A stretch of 64,000 nucleotides of DNA, taken from assembly GCF_001571085.1 (NCBI RefSeq), contig NZ_BCTC01000001.1, positions 147,320-211,319 on the forward strand, written 5' to 3'. How positions within the stretch are numbered: the stretch's first letter is position 1; every line of letters begins with the position of its first letter. A model generated the notes under the pieces. That model searched no databases and was not told where the DNA came from. It saw only the letters and a list, made by a program, of their open reading frames with translations. The stretch comes from Azohydromonas lata NBRC 102462 (GTDB lineage Bacteria > Pseudomonadota > Gammaproteobacteria > Burkholderiales > Burkholderiaceae_C). The position numbers and the translations under genes are program-made. Below are positions 56,105 to 64,000 of the stretch, piece after piece.

Positions 56105-57133
56105 ATGAAAAAACCAGCCCTTCTCCTTGCTCCCTTGGCTGCCGCCCTGGCCCTGGCCGCCGCCCCGGCGCAGGCCGGCAAGACGCTCGACGCCATCAAG
56201 CAGCGCGGCCAGGTCATCGTGGGTGTCAGCACCGGCGTGGCGGGCTTTTCCGCCGCCGACAGCCAGGGCCGCTGGAGCGGCTTTGACGTGGACTTCGGCA
56301 AGGCCATCGCGGCCGCTGTGCTCAGCGACGCCGAGAAGGTGCGCTGGGTGCCGCTGAGCTCGCAGCAGCGCTTCACGGCCCTGCAGTCCGGCGAGGTGGA
56401 CGTGCTCTCGCGCAACACCAGCTTCACGTTGACCCGCGACGCCTCTTTGGGGCTGCAACAGACGGCCATCAACTTCTTCGACGGCCAGGGCTTCATGGTC
56501 CCGGCCAAGACCAAGGTGAAAAGCGCCAAGCAGCTCAAGGGCGCCAGCGTCTGCCTGCAGTCCGGCACCACCACCGAGAAGAACCTCACCGACTTCTCGC
56601 GCGCCAACGGCCTGAACCTGAAGCCCGTGGTGTTCGAGAAGATCGAGGCCGCCAACGCCGCCTACTTCTCCGGCCGCTGCCAGGCCTACACCACCGACGC
56701 TTCCGGGCTGGCCGCCATCCGCTCGCGCGAGGCCAAGGACCCGAAAGAGCACGCCATCCTGCCGGACCTCATCTCCAAGGAGCCGCTGGGCCCGCTGGTG
56801 CGCCGCGGCGACGACGAGTGGTTCACCATCGTGAAGTGGGTCGTGTACGGCCTGATCGAGGCCGAGGAGGCCGGCATCACCCAGGCCAACGCCGACAAGC
56901 TCAAGGCCGACAGCACCGACCCCGTCGTCCAGCGCCTGCTCGGCAAGGGCGACGACATGGGCAAGCTCCTTGGGCTGGACCGCGACTGGCTGCTGCGCGC
57001 GGTGAAGGCCGTGGGCAACTACGGCGAGATCTACGAGCGCAACGTCGGCGAGAAGACGCCCGTGGGCCTGCCCCGCGGCAAGAACGCGTTGTGGAACCAG
57101 GGCGGCCTGCTCTACGCGCCGCCGGTGCGCTGA
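56105..57133 (+). CDS. aapJ: Amino-acid ABC transporter substrate-binding protein (AapJ-like)
   Basis: Periplasmic receptor of a general L-amino-acid transporter. The 342-residue protein has a signal (residues 1-24, cleaved after PAQA) and the type II binding-protein fold: TLDAIKQRGQVIVGVSTGVAGFSAADSQGRWSGFDVDFG, VDVLSRNTSFTLTRD, then QLKGASVCLQSGTTTEKNL and the family-specific FEKIEAANAAYFSGRCQAYTTDASGLAAIR. The C-terminal part with LLGLDRDWLLRAVKAVGNYGEIYERN is typical of AapJ. The set downstream has two permeases and an ATPase. Substrate range is inferred from relatives. Confidence 0.93.
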   Translation: MKKPALLLAPLAAALALAAAPAQAGKTLDAIKQRGQVIVGVSTGVAGFSAADSQGRWSGFDVDFGKAIAAAVLSDAEKVRWVPLSSQQRFTALQSGEVDVLSRNTSFTLTRDASLGLQQTAINFFDGQGFMVPAKTKVKSAKQLKGASVCLQSGTTTEKNLTDFSRANGLNLKPVVFEKIEAANAAYFSGRCQAYTTDASGLAAIRSREAKDPKEHAILPDLISKEPLGPLVRRGDDEWFTIVKWVVYGLIEAEEAGITQANADKLKADSTDPVVQRLLGKGDDMGKLLGLDRDWLLRAVKAVGNYGEIYERNVGEKTPVGLPRGKNALWNQGGLLYAPPVR

Positions 57134-58086
57134 AACCCGCCACCCGCGCCCGCCTGGCGCAGGCGCTGGTGCTGGCCGCACTGGCGCTCTTGATCGCCTG
57201 GCTCGCGCGCAACACCCTGGCCAACATGGCCGCCCGCGGCATTCAGGCGGGCTGGGATTTCCTGCACGACGCCGCCGGCTTCGAGATCGGCGAGTCGCTC
57301 ATCGCCTTCGACGCCGGGCAGAGCTACGGCCGCGCCTTCCTCGTGGGCGTGCTCAACACGCTGCGCGTGGCGCTGGCGGGCATCGCCGCGGCCTCGCTGC
57401 TTGGGTTGGCCGTGGGGCTGGCGCGGCTGTCGCGCAACGCGCTGCTCTCGCGCCTGGCCGGCGCCTACGTGGAGATCGTCCGCAACGTGCCGCTGCTGGT
57501 GCAACTGCTGCTCTGGTACCTGCTGCTGGTGGAGTACCTGCCGGACCCCGGCGAGCCGCTGCACCTGGGCTCCTGGTTCCTGCTCAGCAAGGGCGGCCTG
57601 TCCTTCCCCTGGCCGGGCGAGGGCGGCTGGAGCCTGCCCCAGCCCGGCGCCTTTGCCGTGGAAGGCGGCGCGACGCTGACGCCCGAGTTCGTGGCGCTGT
57701 GGGGGGGCCTGAGCCTCTACACCGCTGCCTTCATCGCCGAGGTGGTGCGCGGCGGCGTGCTGGCCGTGCCGCGCGGGCAGACGGAAGCGGCGCTGAGCAT
57801 CGGCCTCTCGCGCGCCCAGGTGCTGCAGCGCGTGGTGCTGCCGCAGGCGCTGCGCGTGATCGTCCCGCCGCTTTCGAACCAGTACCTCAACCTGACCAAG
57901 AACTCGTCGCTGGCCGTGGCCATCGGCTACCCGGACGTGGTCTCCATCGCCAACACCGCCCTCAACCAGACCGGGCGGGCGCTGGAGTGCATCAGCCTGA
58001 TCATGGCCGTGTACCTGACGACCTCGCTGCTCACCGCGGCGCTCATGGGCTGGCTGGACCGCAGTGCGGCGATCCGCGAACGGTGA
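57091..58086 (+). CDS. aapQ: Amino-acid ABC transporter permease (AapQ-like), start uncertain
   Basis: Inner-membrane permease, about 310-330 residues. The domain begins with [57 protein letters not shown], the typical AapQ start, and the EAA-loop [42 protein letters not shown]. No ATG exists near the start. A GTG gives this start and overlaps aapJ by 43 bases. A CTG at 57130 overlapping the aapJ stop (CTGA), or a GTG at 57169, are alternatives. The usual N-terminal length favours the first two. Confidence 0.85.
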   Translation: MEPGRPALRAAGALKPATRARLAQALVLAALALLIAWLARNTLANMAARGIQAGWDFLHDAAGFEIGESLIAFDAGQSYGRAFLVGVLNTLRVALAGIAAASLLGLAVGLARLSRNALLSRLAGAYVEIVRNVPLLVQLLLWYLLLVEYLPDPGEPLHLGSWFLLSKGGLSFPWPGEGGWSLPQPGAFAVEGGATLTPEFVALWGGLSLYTAAFIAEVVRGGVLAVPRGQTEAALSIGLSRAQVLQRVVLPQALRVIVPPLSNQYLNLTKNSSLAVAIGYPDVVSIANTALNQTGRALECISLIMAVYLTTSLLTAALMGWLDRSAAIRER

Positions 58087-58100
58087 GGACGCCCAAAAAA

Positions 58101-59213
58101 ATGGACCACGACGACTTCCGGCCCATTGCGCCGCGCCGCCCGCCCCCGCCGCCGGGCCTGGCGGCGCGGCTGCGCGAATCGCTTTTCAGCAACCCGCTCA
58201 GTGGCACCGCGACGCTGCTGCTCCTGGCGCTGCTGGCCTGGGGCCTGCCGCGTCTGCTGGACTGGGCGCTGTGGCAGGCGGTGTGGGCGCCAGACCCCGA
58301 GGCCTGCCAGGCCGCCCGCGGCGTGGGCGCCTGCTGGGGCGTGGTGGCGGAGAAGCACCGGCTGATCCTCTTCGGCCGCTATCCCTTCGAGCAGCAATGG
58401 CGCCCGGCCTTGGCGCTGGCGCTGTGGGCGCTGCTGGCCGTGGGCAGCGTGCTGCGCGGCGGCCGCCCCGGGGCGGGCCGCGTGCTGGGCATCGCCTGGG
58501 CGGCCGGTCTGCTTGCCGGCGTGCTGCTCATGCGCGGCGGCTTTGCCGGGCTGCCGCTGGTCACGACCGACCAGTGGGGCGGATTGCCGCTGACGCTGCT
58601 GCTGGCGCTGGTGGCCATCGCCACGGCCTTTCCCATCGCGGTGGCGCTGGCGCTTGGGCGCCGATCCGGCCCGCCACTGCTGCGCGGACTGGCCACGCTC
58701 TACATCGAACTGGTGCGCGGCGTGCCGCTGGTGTCGGTGCTCTTCATGGCCAGCTTCATCTTTCCGCTGCTGCTGCCCCCGGGCAGCAACCCGGACGTGC
58801 TGCTGCGCGTGCTCGCGGGCCTGTCGCTCTTCGCCGCGGCCTACTTGGCCGAGACCATCCGCGCCGGGCTGCAGTCCGTGCCCCTGGCGCAGGCCCAGGC
58901 CGCGCGCAGCCTGGGGATGACGGCCTGGCAGGTGCAGCGCCTGGTGCTGCTGCCGCAGGCGCTGCGCGCCGTGCTGCCCGCCCTGCTCAACAGCTTCATC
59001 TCGACGTTCAAGGACAGCTCGCTCGTCACCATCGTGAGCCTGTACGAGCTCACCGGCGCGCTGGGCCTGGCGCTCAGCGGCGACCCGGTGTGGCGGCCGT
59101 TCAAGGTGGAGGGCTACCTGTTCGTGACCGCGATCTATTTTCTGGGCTGCGCCGCCATGTCGGCCGGCGGCCGTTGGGCCGAACGCCGCTGGCGCCATGG
59201 AGGCTGTGCATGA
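58101..59213 (+). CDS. aapM: Amino-acid ABC transporter permease (AapM-like)
   Basis: Second permease of the general amino-acid transporter, 370 residues. The hydrophilic N-terminus ([19 protein letters not shown]) is followed by helices and the segment [41 protein letters not shown] that is specific to AapM. The C-terminal permease domain has [29 protein letters not shown], the EAA-loop and [19 protein letters not shown]. It overlaps the ATPase start by ATGA. Confidence 0.93.
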   Translation: MDHDDFRPIAPRRPPPPPGLAARLRESLFSNPLSGTATLLLLALLAWGLPRLLDWALWQAVWAPDPEACQAARGVGACWGVVAEKHRLILFGRYPFEQQWRPALALALWALLAVGSVLRGGRPGAGRVLGIAWAAGLLAGVLLMRGGFAGLPLVTTDQWGGLPLTLLLALVAIATAFPIAVALALGRRSGPPLLRGLATLYIELVRGVPLVSVLFMASFIFPLLLPPGSNPDVLLRVLAGLSLFAAAYLAETIRAGLQSVPLAQAQAARSLGMTAWQVQRLVLLPQALRAVLPALLNSFISTFKDSSLVTIVSLYELTGALGLALSGDPVWRPFKVEGYLFVTAIYFLGCAAMSAGGRWAERRWRHGGCA

Positions 59214-60001
59214 GCACGGCCCACAACGGCGGCGGCGCCGCTGCGGCGCCGCTGGTGCGCTTCGAGCGCGTCAACAAATGGTTCGGCCAGCAGCACGTGC
59301 TGCGCGACGTGGATTTCACCGTCCAGCCCGGCGAGCGCGTGGTGCTGTGCGGGCCGTCGGGCAGCGGCAAGTCCACGCTGCTGCGCTGCGTGAACCGGCT
59401 GGAGCCTTTCCAGGAAGGCCGCCTCACCGTGGATGGCGTGGTGTTCGAAGCCGGCCGGCGCGAGGACGAGCGCGCGCTGCAGGCCCTGCGCCGCCGCGTG
59501 GGCATGGTCTTCCAGCAGTTCAACCTGTTCCCCCATCTCACCGTGCTGGAAAACCTGGCGCTGGGCCCGGAGATGGCCGGCGAGCCGCGGGCGCAGGTGC
59601 GCAAACGCGCCCTGGCGCAACTGCAGCGCGTGCGCGTGGCCGAGCAGGCGCACAAGTACCCGCTGCAGCTCTCAGGCGGCCAGCAGCAGCGCGTGGCGAT
59701 CGCCCGCGCGCTGGTGCAGGCGCCGCGGCTGCTGCTGTTCGACGAGCCCACCTCGGCGCTGGACCCGGAAATGGTCCAGGAGGTGCTGGACGTGATGCGC
59801 GCCCTCGCCGACCAGGGCCAGGCCATGCTCTGCGTCACCCACGAGATGGGTTTTGCACGCGCCGTGGCCGACCGCGTGGTGTTCATGGACGAGGGGCAGA
59901 TCGTGGAAACCGCGCCGGCCCGCGAGTTTTTCGAAGCCCCGCGCCGCGCGCGCACGCGGGCCTTTCTGCAGCGGGTGCTGAATCCGGCGAACACGCTGTA
60001 G
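59210..60001 (+). CDS. aapP: Amino-acid ABC transporter ATPase (AapP-like)
   Basis: ATPase of the amino-acid transporter, 263 residues. Walker A GPSGSGKS (residues 48-55), [16 protein letters not shown], signature [15 protein letters not shown], Walker [16 protein letters not shown] and switch [15 protein letters not shown] fit the polar amino-acid transporter ATPases. It follows aapM by ATGA overlap and ends the aapJQMP set. The stop codon lies within a REP-like repeat. Confidence 0.95.
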   Translation: MSTAHNGGGAAAAPLVRFERVNKWFGQQHVLRDVDFTVQPGERVVLCGPSGSGKSTLLRCVNRLEPFQEGRLTVDGVVFEAGRREDERALQALRRRVGMVFQQFNLFPHLTVLENLALGPEMAGEPRAQVRKRALAQLQRVRVAEQAHKYPLQLSGGQQQRVAIARALVQAPRLLLFDEPTSALDPEMVQEVLDVMRALADQGQAMLCVTHEMGFARAVADRVVFMDEGQIVETAPAREFFEAPRRARTRAFLQRVLNPANTL

Positions 60002-60106
60002 GAGGTCCGCTTGCGGGCCGAACCCGGCTCCCGGCCACGATGCGTATTCGCTCAAGAACCGGCACCCCACCGCGCCGCCAATTCGGCCCGCAGACGGGCC
60101 TCCTGC
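60000..60106. repeat. REP-like inverted pair of the second family
   Basis: Two copies in inverted orientation (60000-60024 and 60082-60106) match the element at 40020 with one and two changes in the aligned part. Each folds as a GGCCCG-type stem. The first begins in the last base of the aapP stop codon. The gap between them is 57 bases. A paired inverted layout is also seen for the other REP-like family. Confidence 0.75.
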
Positions 60107-60155
60107 AGGCTGCGGCACACTGATTGGCTTGTCCGACAACTCATGGTGAACGCCC

Positions 60156-60752
60156 ATGGCCGCTGCCCGCCAACCTGAATACCGCATCGATCCCCAGTTC
60201 ACCGAGCGCTGGTCGCCGCGTGCCTTCACCGGCGAGGCGCTGGACCAGGGCGCGCTCATGACCTGCCTGGAAGCCGCGCGCTGGGCCCCGTCCGGCAGCA
60301 ACCTGCAGCCCTGGCGCTTTATCTACGGCCTGCGCGGCACGCCGGCCTTCGACACGCTGCTGGGCACGCTGGTGGAGAGCAACCGCGCCTGGGCGCAAAA
60401 CGCGGGCGCTTTGTTGATCGTGCTGTCGCGCACGCAACGCACGGTGCCGGGCAAGGACGAGCCGCAAGCCATCGTCTCGCACGCCTTCGATGCCGGCGCG
60501 GCCTGGATGAGCCTGGCGCTGCAGGCCCAGGCGCTGGGCCTGCACGCGCACGCCATGGGCGGCTTCGACCGCACCAAGGCGCGCGAGGTGCTGGCCGTGC
60601 CGGAAGACCACGCGATGCACGCCGTGGTGGCGCTGGGCCGGCGCGGCGACGCGTCGCTGTTGCCGCCCGCGCTGCAGGAGCGCGAGGCGCCCAGCGGGCG
60701 CGTGCCGCTGGCCACGCTGGTGGCCGAGGGGCGTTTCGGCTTCGAGGGCTGA
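60156..60752 (+). CDS. Nitroreductase-family protein
   Basis: An FMN-dependent oxidoreductase of 198 residues. The N-terminal YRIDPQFTERWSPRAFTGEAL and EAARWAPSGSNLQPWRFIYGLRG segments hold the FMN-binding Arg and Ser residues, and the dimer core with AWMSLALQAQALGLHAHAMGGFD and a C-terminal VVALGRRGDASLLPPAL completes the fold. The substrate is unknown. It is a single gene on the plus strand, between the amino-acid transporter and the convergent cysB-type gene. Confidence 0.92.
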   Translation: MAAARQPEYRIDPQFTERWSPRAFTGEALDQGALMTCLEAARWAPSGSNLQPWRFIYGLRGTPAFDTLLGTLVESNRAWAQNAGALLIVLSRTQRTVPGKDEPQAIVSHAFDAGAAWMSLALQAQALGLHAHAMGGFDRTKAREVLAVPEDHAMHAVVALGRRGDASLLPPALQEREAPSGRVPLATLVAEGRFGFEG

Positions 60753-60783
60753 AAGCCCGCAGGCCGCGCCGCGCCGGCGCGGC

Positions 60784-61731
60784 TTACAGCGGCGCCGGCT
60801 GTGCGTCCACCGAGCGGGCGGCCTGCGCCTGCATCACGATGTCCGGCTTCAGGTGCGGCGCGAAGGCCTGGATGAAGTCGTAGGCGTAGGCGCGCAGCAG
60901 CGCGCCGCGGCGCACGGCCACGCTGGTGGTGTTGATGGCAAACAGGTGGCGCGCGTCCACGGCCTGCAGCGGGTGGTCGCGCTCGTCGTCGAAGGCGATG
61001 GAAGCCACGATGCCCACGCCCATGCCCAGGCCGACGTAGGTCTTGATCACGTCGGCATCCATGGCGCTGAGCACCAGTTGCATGTGCAGCCCGGCGCGGC
61101 GGAAGGCGTCGTCAATCGTGCCGCGGCCGGTGTAGCCGACGTCGTAGGTGATGAGCGGGTAGGCCGCCAGCCGCTGCAGCGTCAACGGGCCTTCCAGCAG
61201 CTCGTGCCCCTGCGGCACCACCACCGAGTGCGTCCAGCGGTAGCAGGACAGCGCCACCAGCGCGTCCTGCTCGGCCAGCGTCTGCGTGGCGATGCCGATG
61301 TCGGCCTCGCCGCTGACCAGCATCTGCGCAATCTGCTGCGGCGAGCCCTGGTGCAGCTTGAGGCTCACGCCGGGGTGGCGGGATTGGAAGTCGCGCACCA
61401 CCGCCGGCAGCGCGTAGCGGGCCTGCGAGTGCGTGGCCGCCACGGCCAGCGTGCCCACGTCGCCCTGGCTGAAGTCCTCGCCGATGCGGTGCAGGTTCTG
61501 CGCCTCGGTCAGCAGCCGCTCCACCACCGGCAGCAGCGTGCGCCCCGGCGCCGTCAGCCCCGTCAGCCGCTTGCCCTGGCGGACGAAGATTTCCACTCCC
61601 AGCTCCTGCTCCAGCTCGCGGATCTGCCGGCTCACGCCCGGCTGCGAGGTGTGCAGCGCCTGCGCCACTTCCGTGAGGTTGAAACCGCAACGCACCGCCT
61701 CACGCACCGAACGCAGTTGCTGAAAGTTCAT
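60784..61731 (-). CDS. cysB: LysR-family regulator CysB (Cys regulon activator)
   Basis: Transcription factor of 315 residues. The N-terminal helix-turn-helix MNFQQLRSVREAVRCGFNLTEVAQALHTSQPGVSRQIRELEQELG and the CysB-specific GRTLLPVVERLLTEAQNLHRIGEDFS are clear. The C-terminal effector domain has ATHSQARYALPAVVRDFQSRHP, VPQGHELL, ITYDVGYTGRGTIDDAF and GMGVGIVASIAFD. CysB and Cbl activate sulfate assimilation when sulfur is scarce, and this gene lies 5 kb from the two sulfate transporters. An in-frame extension upstream would cover the palindromic leader and is not used. Confidence 0.93.
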   Translation of the reverse strand: MNFQQLRSVREAVRCGFNLTEVAQALHTSQPGVSRQIRELEQELGVEIFVRQGKRLTGLTAPGRTLLPVVERLLTEAQNLHRIGEDFSQGDVGTLAVAATHSQARYALPAVVRDFQSRHPGVSLKLHQGSPQQIAQMLVSGEADIGIATQTLAEQDALVALSCYRWTHSVVVPQGHELLEGPLTLQRLAAYPLITYDVGYTGRGTIDDAFRRAGLHMQLVLSAMDADVIKTYVGLGMGVGIVASIAFDDERDHPLQAVDARHLFAINTTSVAVRRGALLRAYAYDFIQAFAPHLKPDIVMQAQAARSVDAQPAPL

Positions 61732-61805
61732 GACCGTTCCCGTTAGATCCAACGCAACGATTATTTGAAGCTGCGTTTTCCGCGCCAACGAAGCGATGGG
61801 CACTT

Positions 61806-61828
61806 GCTCATGCGGATAGCGCATGAGC
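61806..61828. promoter_or_regulatory. Inverted repeat upstream of cysB, element 1
   Basis: GCTCATGCG-GATAG-CGCATGAGC has 9-base perfect arms and lies 75 bases before the cysB start codon. It could be an autoregulatory operator. The sequence is not a known CysB consensus. Confidence 0.55.
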
Positions 61829-61889
61829 TGCGTCGTTCGTCCCCCATGCGCAGGGATTGCGCGATTGATAGGGGTAATTTCGGCAGATT

Positions 61890-61910
61890 TCTTCAAGCTT
61901 GACTTGAAGA
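61890..61910. promoter_or_regulatory. Inverted repeat upstream of cysB, element 2
   Basis: TCTTCAAG-CTTGA-CTTGAAGA has perfect 8-base arms around a 5-base spacer. It lies 160 bases before cysB. The 282-base cysB-mnmA stretch has only this, the previous element and the mnmA terminator. Confidence 0.5.
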
Positions 61911-61940
61911 TCACCCGCCGGTTCCGGGGAGCACTCCAGC

Positions 61941-61970
61941 AAAAACAAAGCCGCGCATGGGGCGCGGCTT
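61941..61970 (-). terminator. Rho-independent terminator after mnmA
   Basis: On the minus strand, stem AAGCCGCGC / GCGCGGCTT with a 5-base loop is followed by TGTTTTT. It lies 44 bases past the mnmA stop codon and before the cysB promoter region. Confidence 0.85.
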
Positions 61971-62013
61971 GCTGCTTTGCGCAAAGGGTTTTTGTGCCCT
62001 GGGCAATTGCGCC

Positions 62014-63174
62014 TCAGTCCGGACTGGCCGACGCGATGACGCCGCCGCCCAAACAGACCTCGCCGTCGTAGAGCACGGCGGACTGGCCCGGTGTCACGGC
62101 CCATTGCGGCTGGTCGAAGTGCAGGGCCACGGCGTCCACCGCCGGCAGCGACAGGCGGCAGGGTGCGTCGGCCTGGCGGTAGCGGGTCTTGGCGCCCAGC
62201 GCGCCGGGTGCGGGCGTGCGGCCGGCCACCCAGCTCAAGTCCTGCGCCACCAGCGAGCGGCTCAGCAGCCAGGGGTGGTCGTGGCCCTGCACGGCGTACA
62301 GCGTGTTGGTGGCCGGGTCCTTGCGGGCGACGTACCAGGGCTCGTGCTCGCCGCCGCCGCGCGGGGCGCCCTTCTCCTTCACGCCGCCGATGCCCAGGCC
62401 CTGGCGCTGGCCCAGGGTGTAGAAGCTCAGGCCCACGTGCTCGCCGATCTTGCGGCCCCGCGCGTCCTTGATGGGGCCGGGCTGGTTGGAGAGGTAGCGG
62501 TTGAGGAATTCGCGAAAAGGGCGCTCGCCGATGAAGCAGATGCCGGTGGAGTCCTTCTTCTTGGCGTTGGGCAGCCCGGCCTCGGCCGCAATGCGGCGCA
62601 CCTCGGTCTTGGGCAGCTCGCCCACCGGGAACAGCGTGCGCGAGAGCTGCGGCTGGTTGAGGCGGTGCAGGAAGTAGCTCTGGTCCTTGAGCGGGTCCAG
62701 GCCTTTCAGGAGCTGGAACTCGCCGGCCACTTCGCGCACGCGGGCGTAGTGGCCCGTGGCGATCTTCTCGGCGCCCAAGCGCATGGCGTGGTCGAGAAAG
62801 GCCTTGAACTTGATCTCGGCGTTGCAGAGCACGTCCGGGTTGGGCGTGCGGTTGGCCTGGTACTCGCGCAGGAACTCGGCAAAGACGCGATCCTTGTACT
62901 CGGCGGCGAAATTGACGTGTTCGATCTCGATGCCTATCACTTCGGCCACGCTGGCGGCGTCAATGAAGTCCTGGCGCGACGAGCAGAACTCGCTGTCGTC
63001 GTCGTCTTCCCAGTTCTTCATGAAGATGCCCACCACCTCGTGGCCCTGCTGCTTGAGCAGCCAGGCGCTGACGGCGGAGTCCACCCCGCCGCTGAGGCCC
63101 ACCACCACGCGGCGCGCGCGCACGCCCGTGAACACCGCCGGCGCGGCGGCGGTCGAAACAGTCTCGGTGCTCAT
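62014..63174 (-). CDS. mnmA: tRNA-specific 2-thiouridylase MnmA
   Basis: Places sulfur on the wobble uridine of tRNAs for Lys, Glu and Gln. The 386-residue protein has the PP-loop [13 protein letters not shown] near the N-terminus, the first catalytic Cys in [14 protein letters not shown], the ATGHYARV segment, the second Cys in [16 protein letters not shown], and a C-terminal domain with [10 protein letters not shown]. It is full length. It starts over the end of nudJ by ATGA-type overlap, as in E. coli and many relatives. Confidence 0.98.
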   Translation of the reverse strand: MSTETVSTAAAPAVFTGVRARRVVVGLSGGVDSAVSAWLLKQQGHEVVGIFMKNWEDDDDSEFCSSRQDFIDAASVAEVIGIEIEHVNFAAEYKDRVFAEFLREYQANRTPNPDVLCNAEIKFKAFLDHAMRLGAEKIATGHYARVREVAGEFQLLKGLDPLKDQSYFLHRLNQPQLSRTLFPVGELPKTEVRRIAAEAGLPNAKKKDSTGICFIGERPFREFLNRYLSNQPGPIKDARGRKIGEHVGLSFYTLGQRQGLGIGGVKEKGAPRGGGEHEPWYVARKDPATNTLYAVQGHDHPWLLSRSLVAQDLSWVAGRTPAPGALGAKTRYRQADAPCRLSLPAVDAVALHFDQPQWAVTPGQSAVLYDGEVCLGGGVIASASPD

Positions 63175-63674
63175 GCCTTGATCTCGGGCGCGAAGACGCT
63201 GGGGTCCGTGGTCAGCAGGGACAGCGGAAAGCGCTTGCCGGCGAGGTGGTCCTCGATGCCGCGCAACAGCAGCGGGTTGCGGTGGCGGTGGGCGCTGGCG
63301 CGTATCTCCGGCACCGTCATCCACACCGCGCGGACGATGCCGTCGTCCAGCACCCAGCCCGGTTGCGCCGCGCTGGCCGTGCCGGCAAACGCAAAGCGCA
63401 GGTAAGTGATGTCCTCGCCCGCACCCTGCCGGTACACACGCGACAGGTAAATGCCCACAAGCTGCGTGGGGACGAAGACGCAGCCGGTTTCTTCCAAAAC
63501 TTCGCGCGCCACGCCTTGCAGCAGTGACTCGCCCGGGTTGAGGTGGCCGGCCGGGTTGTTCAGGCGCAAGCCCTCAGCCGTGTGTTCTTCCACCAGCAGA
63601 AAGCGCTGCTCCCCATCGACCACCTTGTCGATCAGCGCCGCCACGGTGACGTTGGGTTTCCATCGTTCTGACAT
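63171..63674 (-). CDS. nudJ: NUDIX hydrolase NudJ-like
   Basis: Phosphohydrolase of 167 residues with a Nudix box [22 protein letters not shown], in which all box residues are present. The N-terminal [36 protein letters not shown] and [23 protein letters not shown] segments fit NudJ, which acts on thiamine diphosphate intermediates and nucleotide diphosphates. The partnership with mnmA, whose start it overlaps, is conserved. Divergent from pntA. Confidence 0.93.
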   Translation of the reverse strand: MSERWKPNVTVAALIDKVVDGEQRFLLVEEHTAEGLRLNNPAGHLNPGESLLQGVAREVLEETGCVFVPTQLVGIYLSRVYRQGAGEDITYLRFAFAGTASAAQPGWVLDDGIVRAVWMTVPEIRASAHRHRNPLLLRGIEDHLAGKRFPLSLLTTDPSVFAPEIKA

Positions 63675-63740
63675 GGGGCGGATGGTAGCGTCCGCCCAAC
63701 GGCCTCGGCGATGCGAGGGGCTGAATCAATCAGCTTCCTT

Positions 63741-63758
63741 TCTATACGGTGGTATAGA
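63741..63758. promoter_or_regulatory. Operator-like palindrome between nudJ and pntA
   Basis: TCTATAC-GGTG-GTATAGA has perfect 7-base arms and lies 47 bases before pntA and 66 bases before nudJ, in the shared divergent promoter region. An A/T-rich palindrome here suggests a repressor site. Confidence 0.55.
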
Positions 63759-63805
63759 TAGGCGCATTGCGAAAAATTTCTGACTCTTGTGGAAGGAGAC
63801 ACCAC

Positions 63806-64000
63806 ATGCTGATTGGAGTTCCGCTGGAGACGGCGGCCGGAGAGACCCGCGTCGCGGTGACCCCCGAGACCGCCAAAAAACTCAAGGCCCAGGGCCACCA
63901 GTTGTTCGTGCAGTCCGGTGCCGGCGTTGCGGCAGCCGCGCCCGACGCGGCTTATGCCGCGGTAGGGGCAGAGATCGTGGACGCCAAGGCCGCCTTCAAT
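63806..64000 (+). CDS. pntA: NAD(P) transhydrogenase subunit alpha, N-terminal part, cut by window edge
   Basis: The first 65 codons of the alpha subunit: MLIGVPLETAAGETRVAVTP, then TAKKLKAQGHQLFVQSGAGVA and AAYAAVGAEI. The start is typical of alanine dehydrogenase/PntA proteins, and a GGAAGGAGA ribosome-binding site precedes it. The gene runs past the window edge. In this group it is often split as pntAA/pntAB, which cannot be seen here. Confidence 0.9.
   Translation, partial: MLIGVPLETAAGETRVAVTPETAKKLKAQGHQLFVQSGAGVAAAAPDAAYAAVGAEIVDAKAAFN

Noticed and set aside
61732..61914. N-terminal extension of the cysB frame
   Set aside because: In-frame but not conserved in CysB proteins, which begin at MNFQQLR; it would cover two inverted repeats in the leader.

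Overview
The window is about 70% G+C, dense with genes, and reads as ordinary chromosome of a betaproteobacterium in the order Burkholderiales, most likely family Comamonadaceae. The evidence is the gene content and order: fur divergent from bamE, hpf-ptsN-hprK, class I phaC with a 3-hydroxybutyrate oligomer hydrolase, a PglL-type pilin glycosylase, and nudJ-mnmA. This placement is inference from gene families; no 16S rRNA or tRNA gene was found.

Layout. 1-4.6 kb: end of a sensor kinase, its FixJ-type regulator, then thiL, pgpA, a CinA-C amidase and a 2-hydroxyacid dehydrogenase. 4.7-6.1 kb: a lower-GC islet with a DprA/SLOG-like gene facing a small membrane protein gene. 6.1-12.9 kb (minus): a tight run bamE-dapB-exbB-exbD-leuS-lptE-holA. 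13-15.5 kb: fur, then hprK, ptsN and hpf (minus). 15.8-21.1 kb: PP2C phosphatase, FHA protein, metallo-beta-lactamase protein, type IV pilin and pilin oligosaccharyltransferase. 21.1-23.6 kb: moaC, an M48 protease and a small membrane protein. 23.8-32.4 kb: an iron region with tonB-exbB-exbD, a Fiu-like receptor and PiuC-type oxygenase, then an FMN oxidase, a SWIB protein, a PepSY protein behind a clear Fur box, cytochrome b561 and bacterioferritin. 32.5-37.2 kb (minus): response regulator, dienelactone hydrolase, DsbA-like isomerase, uvrA. 37.3-44.4 kb: phaC, a lipoprotein, a tannase-family esterase and the oligomer hydrolase. 44.5-47.6 kb: recQ, ssb, a thioredoxin-like protein. 47.7-55.7 kb: two complete sulfate ABC operons in tandem. 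55.7-60 kb: a YtjA-like gene and an Aap-type amino-acid ABC transporter. 60-64 kb: nitroreductase, cysB-type regulator, mnmA, nudJ and the start of pntA.

How the genes work together. The iron genes form a likely Fur regulon: energised uptake (TonB-ExbB-ExbD), a catecholate-type receptor with its PiuC partner, and downstream redox and storage proteins. The two sulfate operons and the nearby CysB-type regulator form a sulfur assimilation block. PhaC and the oligomer hydrolase make and recycle polyhydroxybutyrate. The pilin and PglL genes are a substrate and enzyme pair.

The most unusual features are the tandem duplication of the sulfate transporter, with one binding protein apparently Tat-exported and the other Sec-exported; a cluster of DnaA-box-like 9-mers between pilA and pglL; a bacterioferritin lacking its haem-ligand methionine; two families of REP-like hairpin repeats; several perfect operator-like palindromes; and the DprA-like islet. 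No CRISPR array, insertion sequence, prophage or rRNA/tRNA gene was seen. No complete undescribed system can be demonstrated from the sequence alone; the DprA-like islet is the best candidate for further checks.
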